Below are positions 1 through 5,562 of a stretch of 5,671 nucleotides of DNA, in pieces; position 1 is the first letter of the stretch, and each line of letters starts with the position of its first letter. Source of the DNA: Bacteroidota bacterium (GTDB lineage: Bacteria > Bacteroidota > Bacteroidia > Chitinophagales > Chitinophagaceae); NCBI GenBank assembly GCA_018267795.1, contig JAFDXS010000182.1, forward strand, positions 1 to 5,671. The letters run 5' to 3'. Position numbers and translations under genes: made by a program. Under the pieces are notes generated by a model, which worked only from the letters and a program-made list of their open reading frames with translations, did no database searches and had not been told where the DNA came from.

Positions 1-327
1 ATAGTGAGGAATAATATAAAGCTCCTGACAGAAAAGCTTTTTGCTAAGACAAATCTTCAAAAAGAAGACATTGACTACTATGCCATACATCCCGGGGGTA
101 TGAAAATTCTTGAAGCATGTGAGGAGGCCTTACAAATCACACATCAGCAAAATGATGTATCTTATTATGTTCTTCGCAATTATGGCAACATGTCCTCTGT
201 TACAATATTATTTGTGCTGAAGGAGTACCTCGCGCAATTTACCAAGGAAGACAGAAACAAAAAGATACTTGCCTGTGCATTTGGTCCAGGCATTACCATG
301 GAATCTATGATTGCAGAAGTAGCTTAA
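1..327 (+). CDS. Type III polyketide synthase (chalcone synthase-like), C-terminal part, 5' truncated by window edge
   Basis: This is the C-terminal 108 residues of a chalcone/stilbene synthase-type ketosynthase. The family condenses an acyl-CoA starter with malonyl-CoA units, without an acyl carrier protein, to give alkylresorcinols, alkylpyrones or similar phenolics. The visible hallmarks are the catalytic His in IHPGGMKILE (His codon 88-90), the catalytic Asn in NYGNMSSVTILF (Asn codon 187-189) and the family C-terminal loop AFGPGITME (277-300). The catalytic Cys and the substrate tunnel lie upstream, outside the window. The family is usually about 350-400 residues, so roughly 30% is present. 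The frame is open to base 1; the GTG at 4-6 is an internal Val codon, not a start. It is followed after 17 bases by a methyltransferase gene in the same direction, which points to an operon. The family call is secure; the product (resorcinol, pyrone or other) is unknown. Confidence 0.93.
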   Translation: MVRNNIKLLTEKLFAKTNLQKEDIDYYAIHPGGMKILEACEEALQITHQQNDVSYYVLRNYGNMSSVTILFVLKEYLAQFTKEDRNKKILACAFGPGITMESMIAEVA

Positions 328-344
328 CAGTATAATTATTGCAC

Positions 345-1055
345 ATGTCTCAATTTTCCGTTCGCAGCACACTGCCAGAAATAATGGATCAGCCGGGGGT
401 ATCTGTTGCTGATACAAGACAGGCCTTACGTGAGCTTGAGGTAGTGAATAAGCGACTGGGTGGCTATAGTACAATACTCAATGCATTAAACCACATACAT
501 TTACCACAAAGGCAAATCACAATAATGGATGCAGGCTGTGGTGGCGGAGATATTCTTCGGGCCATAGCAAAGTGGGCAAATAAAAAAGGAAAAACGGCAA
601 AGCTAATAGGGGTAGACTGGAATCCTGTTATGACCAACTTCGCAACTGAGCAATCGCAGGAATTTCCAAATATTGAATACATAACCTTGAGCGTCTTTGA
701 TGATGCACTAATGAGCCTAAAGGCAGACATTACTACCTGCAGCCTTTTTTGCCATCATTTTGAAGAAGAACAATTAGTAAAATTGATAAAACGCATGTAT
801 GCATTAGCAGGCATTGCTGTTATTATAAATGATTTGCACCGCAATTGGTTTGCTTACTATGCTATTAAGGTACTGACCCGATTATTCTCCAAAACTTATA
901 TGGTAAAGTATGATGCGCCATTATCTGTAGCAAGAGCCTTTACCCGCAAGGACCTGCAACATATATTAAGCCTTGCAGGCATCAGCAATTATACCCTTCG
1001 CTGGAAATGGGCCTGGCGCTGGGAGTTAATTATTCATAAACCAGTAACACAATAA
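345..1055 (+). CDS. Class I SAM-dependent methyltransferase of the type III PKS operon
   Basis: This 236-residue protein has a Rossmann-type methyltransferase fold. Motif I is MDAGCGGGD (Asp62 to Asp69), which forms the SAM-binding glycine loop. The acidic residue after strand 2 is Asp91 in GVDWNP. A post-motif segment, SLFCHHF (about 133-139), is followed by INDLHRN (about 161-167), typical of Methyltransf_11/25-like enzymes. A basic, aromatic-rich C-terminal part (about 168-236) probably makes the substrate lid. I chose ATG 345; a TTG two codons upstream (339) would add only Met-His and has no better support. It lies 17 bases after the type III PKS stop, and its TAA overlaps the next gene's ATG by one base (TAATG, 1053-1057). 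By context it probably O- or C-methylates the polyketide core, or a quinone/hydroquinone made from it. That role is inferred from the neighbours; the methyltransferase fold itself is clear. No transmembrane segment is evident. Confidence 0.88.
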   Translation: MSQFSVRSTLPEIMDQPGVSVADTRQALRELEVVNKRLGGYSTILNALNHIHLPQRQITIMDAGCGGGDILRAIAKWANKKGKTAKLIGVDWNPVMTNFATEQSQEFPNIEYITLSVFDDALMSLKADITTCSLFCHHFEEEQLVKLIKRMYALAGIAVIINDLHRNWFAYYAIKVLTRLFSKTYMVKYDAPLSVARAFTRKDLQHILSLAGISNYTLRWKWAWRWELIIHKPVTQ

Positions 1056-2191
1056 TGCAGACTGCAGATGTAATTATTGTTGGCGGAGGGCTTGCCGGGC
1101 TTGTAGCTGCTATAGAGCTTAGTAAAGCGCGTAAAAAGGTATTGCTCATTGAAAAAAACGAGTACCCTTATCATAAAGTTTGTGGTGAGTATATAAGTAA
1201 TGAGGTGCTTGGTTACTTGCAAGCGCTTGGCTTCAATCCTTTTGCATATGGGGCTGCATCTATTACTAAACTGCGCCTTTCTAGCCCACAGGGCCGTAAT
1301 ATCCATACACAACTGGACCTTGGCGGCTTTGGTATCAGCCGCTATACTATGGATAATGAATTATATCACCTGGCACTAAAAAATGGTGCTGATATACTTA
1401 CCAACACACGCGTTACGGATATACAGTTTGCTGCTGACACTTTTACGGCAACAACCAATAAAGGTGAAACCCTTACAAGCAAACTGATAATAGGCAGCTA
1501 TGGCAAAAGAGATACACTCGATAAAAAGCTTGACCGAAGTTTTATACAAAAACATACCGGCTACCTGGGTGTGAAGTACCATATAAAAACCGACTATCCT
1601 GCAGATGAAATAGGTCTTGATAATTTCGAAGGCGGCTATTGTGGCATTTCGAAAGTAGAGAATGACACTTATAATCTATGCTATTTATACAAACGCCCGG
1701 AGAAAAAAAATTACAAAACAATACAAGAACTACAGGAAAAAGTTCTATGCAAAAACCCTGTATTGAAAAATATCTTTACATCTTCAGATTTTCTATTTCC
1801 TGAACCTGAAGTAATTAATGAGATATGCTTTGCGCCAAAAACCTTAATAGAAAACCACATAATAATGTGCGGTGATACAGCGGGGCTCATTACACCATTA
1901 TGTGGCAATGGCATGTCAATGGCTGTTAACGCTGCCCGTATTCTTAGCAAACTTTTGCTACAATCAGGAATATTAGGCGGCGATATAGATGCAAACAAAA
2001 GATTGATGCTGGAAAAGGCTTATAAAAAAGAATGGAACAAAAACTTTAAAAGCCGATTATTCTGGGGACGTACAATACAGGGCTTTTTTGGTAACCCTGC
2101 TGTTACCAGGTTATTTCTTAATAGCATACACACTATACCCCCAGTTGAAAAATGGCTGCTAAGCCGTACACATGGTCAGCCAATTATGTAA
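1055..2191 (+). CDS. FAD-dependent oxidoreductase, geranylgeranyl reductase-like / aromatic hydroxylase-like
   Basis: This 378-residue flavoprotein belongs to the PHBH-fold superfamily. The N-terminal dinucleotide-binding motif is DVIIVGGGLAGLVAAIELSK (residues 5-24, glycines 10, 12 and 15), ending at the ribose-binding acidic residue Glu33 in LLIEK. A KVCGEYIS segment follows (41-48), resembling the CGE-type motif of geranylgeranyl-reductase-like enzymes. The second FAD motif is CGDTAGLITPLCGNGMSMA (272-290), with Gly273-Asp274 contacting the FAD ribityl/pyrophosphate and the PLCGNGM stretch lying near the isoalloxazine. The length is normal for the family. The start ATG is fixed by its one-base overlap with the methyltransferase stop, indicating translational coupling. 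In this operon it probably hydroxylates the phenolic ring or oxidises it to a quinone, or alternatively reduces double bonds in the alkyl chain. The sequence does not decide between these. The C-terminal basic/aromatic region (about 330-370) could associate with the membrane. Confidence 0.87.
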   Translation: MQTADVIIVGGGLAGLVAAIELSKARKKVLLIEKNEYPYHKVCGEYISNEVLGYLQALGFNPFAYGAASITKLRLSSPQGRNIHTQLDLGGFGISRYTMDNELYHLALKNGADILTNTRVTDIQFAADTFTATTNKGETLTSKLIIGSYGKRDTLDKKLDRSFIQKHTGYLGVKYHIKTDYPADEIGLDNFEGGYCGISKVENDTYNLCYLYKRPEKKNYKTIQELQEKVLCKNPVLKNIFTSSDFLFPEPEVINEICFAPKTLIENHIIMCGDTAGLITPLCGNGMSMAVNAARILSKLLLQSGILGGDIDANKRLMLEKAYKKEWNKNFKSRLFWGRTIQGFFGNPAVTRLFLNSIHTIPPVEKWLLSRTHGQPIM

Positions 2192-2196
2192 AGAAA

Positions 2197-2772
2197 TTAT
2201 TGAGGCACTTCACTCTTATTCACCTGCACCATGCCTTTCAGGTTCTTTATCTGGTACCAGGTAAAATCCTGGTTAGCTTCCAGCCCATCACCATAAGTGA
2301 CCTGTGTGGGTGTTGAGATACGAACGAATTTCTCTGTATAGAACTTACCTATATTCTGGTTCCAGACAAGCTCCTCGGTGTTTAGCTGCTCCCCTTTCTT
2401 GTTTACCACTACTATGCTATCCCTTATCAATACGTTACCTTGCTTTTCATAATAGCGCGCATACCTGGCCGTAAGTGTACTTTCTACCTTTTCGCTATCG
2501 TCAAAAAACTCCACCTTTAGTCCTTTCTTCAAGTCGGTATAAGGAGGTCTTGCAAATTCATTTCTTATAAATTCATGTGCAAAAAGACGCGCTTCCACCT
2601 TACCTCTTTTGCTATAAAGAATAGTCACGTCTTCGGCCCTGTCTTCCTGCATCTGACTTTTAGAAGTGAGCGACAATATGGTTTTAGGGTCATTCTTACA
2701 AGACGAAGAGCATATGAGCAAAAACAAAATACCCGGAAAAATGCTCCGGGTTATCTTGTTATGTTGTATCAT
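2197..2772 (-). CDS. lptC: LptC, LPS export periplasmic/lipoprotein component
   Basis: LptC links the inner-membrane LptBFG transporter to the LptA periplasmic bridge and passes lipopolysaccharide towards the outer membrane. From the chosen ATG the protein has 191 residues. A short basic start (HNKITR) leads into a hydrophobic stretch (about 11-20), then CSSSCKND with Cys at 21 and 25, consistent with a loose Bacteroidota lipobox with Cys25 acylated. The mature part reads like a Bacteroidota LptC: EDVTILYSKRGKVEARL, then GLKVEFFDD, then repeated beta-strand segments through LVWNQNIGKFYTEKFVRIST and YGDGLEANQDFTWY, as in the LptC/OstA beta-jellyroll. Start choice is uncertain: in-frame ATGs at 2790 and 2817 would overlap the upstream OMP gene by 8 or 35 nt, and no Shine-Dalgarno decides. 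I chose 2772 because it gives the most normal signal peptide length. It is the last minus-strand gene here and converges on the oxidoreductase gene, 5 bases away. Confidence 0.85.
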   Translation of the reverse strand: MIQHNKITRSIFPGILFLLICSSSCKNDPKTILSLTSKSQMQEDRAEDVTILYSKRGKVEARLFAHEFIRNEFARPPYTDLKKGLKVEFFDDSEKVESTLTARYARYYEKQGNVLIRDSIVVVNKKGEQLNTEELVWNQNIGKFYTEKFVRISTPTQVTYGDGLEANQDFTWYQIKNLKGMVQVNKSEVPQ

Positions 2773-2782
2773 AAGGATATTC

Positions 2783-4093
2783 TTAATCATACTTAGTAGG
2801 TATGAACCATTTATCATTCAAAGATATACCAATTGAAAACTTCACGTAGTTATCCTGCAATAAGTTATTAGATGTAGTACCTAATTTGCCAAAATCAAAA
2901 GCAAAATGTATGTGATCGGTAGATCTGTGGAATGGTAAGCTTCCCCCGAAGGTAACGCCATACTGATTTTGCGTAATATTGTTCAGATAGATATTGCTGG
3001 TACCATAGTAAAAACCCACACGATATGTTACTCTCGACCAGAAGCTGTGTAAGCTAGTGGCATCGGGTGTTAGCTCTCCACCCAGGCTCACACGATAAGT
3101 GCTGGCAGCAAGTGCTGAGTCAGCCTGACCAAAATTTCGGAACTGTCCCCATTGGGTACTTGTGTAATCTACGCCTACCATCCATTTATCATTTTTAGCT
3201 AACTGTGCACCAAATGAAAAAGTCGTAGGCATAACAATTGTACCCCTTGTTGCCTGTGCATTATATGTTGTATCAGAGATAAATGTATCGACAGCGCTGT
3301 AAGAGGCTATCCAATATTCATTTTTCTTGGCCTGTAAGCTTTGCTGTAAACTAAGAGTACCACCTAAGCGCAATGTATAATCTTTATTCAGCTTAGTTTC
3401 ATACAACAAACCAGCCTTCCAGTATACGCCACCAATGCCAGTGCTTTGCGCTATTGTAGAATTGTAAGAATAGGTAGTATCTGTATTTATAAGCCTACCG
3501 TAGTTATCTATGTGGCCAAACATATACCCGGCCTGGATGCCAATGCTAAAGCCTTTATATTGATATGCTACCCCCAGGTATGCAAGATTTACAGAGCCAT
3601 CGCCGGAGAAGCTATGTATTACCTGCCTGCCTATTAATGTATCCTCAGGTCTTGAGTTTGTATCAGCCAGGTTATAATAAACACGAGTCAGCGGCTTCAG
3701 CCCTATGCATAAGCCAACATGCTTGCCAACCGGTATGCCCACGTTCATATATGACAAGGTAGCCATGCCTGTGCTATAAGACGTGTTGCTGGACCTTAAA
3801 GTATGCAAATCGCCTTCGGCACCAGCTTCATAAGTAGTAAGTCGGAGAAAAGAAAAAGATGCAGGATTATCTGCATTGATAGTATAAGGGTTTTCATAAG
3901 CTGAGCTTATGTCGCCCATACCTTTGAGATTAGTATTGGCCCCATCCCATCTATCGCCTATCCCATAGCGTGAGTATGGCGAGTTTGCACGTTCGGAAGT
4001 AGGGTTGCTAACGGTGCTTGTCTGCGCAAAAACTGTTAATCCGCTGAAAACAAATAATAATGGTAAAAAGTACTTAACGTGGTATCGGTACAT
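2783..4093 (-). CDS. Outer-membrane beta-barrel protein, uncharacterised (SPYSRYGIGD family, FadL/PorV-like layout)
   Basis: This 436-residue protein has a Sec signal peptide: a basic start, hydrophobic residues 8-22 and likely cleavage after Ala23 (VFA-Q). The mature N-terminus carries NSPYSRYGIGD (37-47), then a small-residue stretch and NPASFSFL (76-83). This order is seen in Bacteroidota outer-membrane proteins of FadL/PorV style. The rest is rich in alternating polar/aromatic strands with Gly/Tyr/Asn turns (for example LAYLGVAYQYKGFSIGIQAGY), as expected for a beta-barrel, and the last strand YVKFSIGISLNDKWF is near the C-terminus. Its ATG lies inside coaX, giving a 20-nt overlap. That start is well supported because it alone includes the signal peptide. 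It is followed directly by lptC. Association with coaX and lptC suggests a housekeeping envelope role, perhaps transport or assembly, but the function is unknown and no substrate is inferred. The barrel/OMP call is confident; the subfamily is not. Confidence 0.8.
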   Translation of the reverse strand: MYRYHVKYFLPLLFVFSGLTVFAQTSTVSNPTSERANSPYSRYGIGDRWDGANTNLKGMGDISSAYENPYTINADNPASFSFLRLTTYEAGAEGDLHTLRSSNTSYSTGMATLSYMNVGIPVGKHVGLCIGLKPLTRVYYNLADTNSRPEDTLIGRQVIHSFSGDGSVNLAYLGVAYQYKGFSIGIQAGYMFGHIDNYGRLINTDTTYSYNSTIAQSTGIGGVYWKAGLLYETKLNKDYTLRLGGTLSLQQSLQAKKNEYWIASYSAVDTFISDTTYNAQATRGTIVMPTTFSFGAQLAKNDKWMVGVDYTSTQWGQFRNFGQADSALAASTYRVSLGGELTPDATSLHSFWSRVTYRVGFYYGTSNIYLNNITQNQYGVTFGGSLPFHRSTDHIHFAFDFGKLGTTSNNLLQDNYVKFSIGISLNDKWFIPTKYD

Positions 4094-4817
4094 TATAGTT
4101 TAAAATTAGGTTGAGGCCCCTGGATAACAGTTCAGAGTCCGCAAATATCTTACTTTTCAGTTTGCCTGCAAAAAAGGCTGCATCACCCCCAGTTAAGATA
4201 GCGTTAAAATCCTGATATTGAGATGCGTATTCATTAACAATTCCGTCTATTTCAGCAGCAATTCCGTATACAGCGCCGCTACGCATGCAGGTAGCAGTAT
4301 CGTATCCGAGTAGCAAAAGCTCGCCTTCAACCGGCACCAGAGGCAACTTATCGGTAAACTCATGCATGGCTTTCAGCCTCATGTGCAAGCCCGGTGATAT
4401 AGCTCCCCCTCTGAAGGTTTTATTCTTCTGGGTAAAGTTGTACGTAATACAGGTGCCTGTATTTACTATCAGCGTATTCTTATCAGGATATACAGCCCAT
4501 GCGCCTACCGCCAGGGCCAGCCTGTCTGCACCCAAGGTCTCGGGTGTAGCATAAGCACTCATTACAGGCAGCCGTGTATTGCCATCCAATTTAATATAAG
4601 ATTTCACTTGCCCCTTTACCATATCTTCTACCGATGCAGGATGATTAGTAACAGAAGCAAGTATCGCTTTCACCGGCTTATGCGTATTGATAAGCGATGA
4701 TAATTCTGCTTCCGCATCAGCACCCGGGAAAGCTTTAATTTCTACCAGGCGTTCGTCCTGAAAAACAGAGGCCTTAACGGATGTATTACCCCAATCAATG
4801 CAAAGGTTAATTGACAT
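4074..4817 (-). CDS. coaX: Type III pantothenate kinase (CoaX)
   Basis: CoaX phosphorylates pantothenate with ATP, the first step of coenzyme A synthesis, in the cytoplasm. It belongs to the ASKHA superfamily and is not feedback-inhibited by CoA in characterised members. The 247-residue length is normal. Visible motifs are the phosphate loop IDWGNTSVKASVF (7-19, Asp8 and Asn11-Thr12), LGADRLALAVGAW (95-107, Asp98 in the GADR pantothenate-binding/catalytic motif), NTGTCITYNF (119-128), GGAISPGLHMRLKAM (about 137-151), and LTGGDAAFF near the C-terminus, the adenosine/phosphate-2 region. The start ATG 4815-4817 sits five codons before the first beta-strand core and is the natural one. Residues 119 and 127 are Asn, where many family members have Asp (see findings). 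It is the first gene after a 76-base spacer and its 3' end contains the start of the OMP gene. Supply of CoA has no obvious direct tie to its envelope neighbours. Confidence 0.95.
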   Translation of the reverse strand: MSINLCIDWGNTSVKASVFQDERLVEIKAFPGADAEAELSSLINTHKPVKAILASVTNHPASVEDMVKGQVKSYIKLDGNTRLPVMSAYATPETLGADRLALAVGAWAVYPDKNTLIVNTGTCITYNFTQKNKTFRGGAISPGLHMRLKAMHEFTDKLPLVPVEGELLLLGYDTATCMRSGAVYGIAAEIDGIVNEYASQYQDFNAILTGGDAAFFAGKLKSKIFADSELLSRGLNLILNYNVPIPR

Positions 4818-4893
4818 GGTTCTGTATTTTAAAGGTTCAGATTGCCAAAATAATAAAATTCAATGGCAATAAATAATTTATAGCCGCCTAAAG
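4818..4893. other. Intergenic spacer between the LON-domain gene and coaX, possible coaX promoter region
   Basis: This 76-base AT-rich spacer is the longest non-coding stretch in the window. It contains a perfect inverted repeat at 4841-4870. Read on the minus strand it has TTATTTTG, one mismatch from the Bacteroidota -7 box TAnnTTTG, but no well-spaced -33 TTTG-like box that I trust. A promoter for coaX and the downstream genes is plausible from position alone. Read-through from the LON-domain gene is also possible. I see no rho-independent terminator with a T-run. Confidence 0.35.
4841..4870. repeat. 7-bp perfect inverted repeat (ATTGCCA / TGGCAAT), 16-bp AT-rich centre
   Basis: ATTGCCA at 4841-4847 is the exact reverse complement of TGGCAAT at 4864-4870. 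The 16 bases between them are nearly all A and T and do not extend the stem. Half-site centres are 23 bp apart, about two helical turns, which fits a dimeric regulator binding site at coaX. As RNA it would be a weak hairpin with a large loop and no following U-run, so a terminator is less likely. The function is inferred only. Confidence 0.4.
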
Positions 4894-5535
4894 CTATTTA
4901 TCTAAATCATCGAGCGAGAGATTTCTGAAATGCCCATTCATCTGTATTCTTGCCTTTACCTGTTCCAGTTCTTTAATAACGGGCAGTATATTATTCAGAT
5001 GCCTGCGTATGTATTCCAGTCGCTGCAATTCGGTAAACAGGCCCAGCAGTTCGTACTCCTGCGCCCTTGTCAGGCCTACAAAATGTGCTATTTCATAAGA
5101 AACCAGGTTATCCTTAGCCGGGAACTTGTTTTCCATATTCATGAGCGAGTAAAGCCGTTTCACTTCGCTAATGATCAGGTCGCTGATACGTGAATTATCT
5201 CGCTCTGTAATGTTTTCAGGATAGTTGACTATAGCACCTGAATATAGTTTATCAGGCAATTCATTTACTGTTTCCAGTATCCGGAAGACACTTTTACCTC
5301 TGGTGCGTACATCCATTTCGCCATTATCATATTCCTGTACCAGCTCCACTATTTCCATCAGCGTACCATATTCTTCCATTTTCTTATCCAGTACGCAGGG
5401 AATGCCAAAAGGCTTCTTGTCTTTCAGGCATTCTTGTATCAGTTGCTTGTAACGAGGTTCAAAGACATGCAGGTTCAGTGATTCTCCGGGATATACTACT
5501 ATGCTTAAGGGAAAAACCGGTATAAAATTGGTCAT
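4894..5535 (-). CDS. Stand-alone LON substrate-binding domain protein
   Basis: This 213-residue protein consists of a LON N-terminal domain (PF02190 type) without the AAA+ ATPase or Ser-Lys protease domains of Lon. The N-terminus FIPVFPLSIVVYPGESLNLHVFEPRYKQLI (residues 4-33) is the diagnostic beta-rich opening. It continues with GIPCVLD (about 44-50), EYGTLMEIVELVQEYDNGEMDVRTRGKSVFRI (about 55-86) and a helical C-terminal half (about 115-200) with LTRAQEYELLGLFTELQRLEYIRRHL, matching the helical bundle of the domain. I chose ATG 5535: the family begins almost at once with this motif. An in-frame TTG at 5562, directly abutting the upstream stop, would add nine residues (MYIKNKYRP) with no domain support. 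No signal peptide is seen, so it is probably cytoplasmic. The biochemical role of such single-domain proteins is poorly known; peptide or substrate binding is inferred from Lon. It lies 27 bases after the upstream membrane-protein stop, suggesting co-transcription with it. Confidence 0.88.
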   Translation of the reverse strand: MTNFIPVFPLSIVVYPGESLNLHVFEPRYKQLIQECLKDKKPFGIPCVLDKKMEEYGTLMEIVELVQEYDNGEMDVRTRGKSVFRILETVNELPDKLYSGAIVNYPENITERDNSRISDLIISEVKRLYSLMNMENKFPAKDNLVSYEIAHFVGLTRAQEYELLGLFTELQRLEYIRRHLNNILPVIKELEQVKARIQMNGHFRNLSLDDLDK

Positions 5536-5562
5536 TGGTCTGTACTTGTTCTTTATATACAA

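Noticed and set aside
4..6. GTG as a start codon for the type III PKS fragment
   Set aside because: The frame is open to base 1 and the family needs about 250 more residues, including the catalytic Cys, so this is an internal Val codon.
339..344. TTG start for the methyltransferase
   Set aside because: It adds only Met-His before a good ATG at 345.
2154..2165. Small hairpin GGCT-GCTA-AGCC near the end of the oxidoreductase gene as a terminator
   Set aside because: The stem is only 4 bp, it lies inside coding sequence and no T-run follows on either strand.
4285..4554. Open frame on the plus strand opposite coaX, and similar frames opposite the OMP, LON and oxidoreductase genes
   Set aside because: Their residues show no family motifs and a skewed composition, while the opposite frames are clear known families; they are antisense shadows.
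5536..5562. TTG start extending the LON-domain protein by nine residues
   Set aside because: The domain starts right after ATG 5535, and the extension has no family support.
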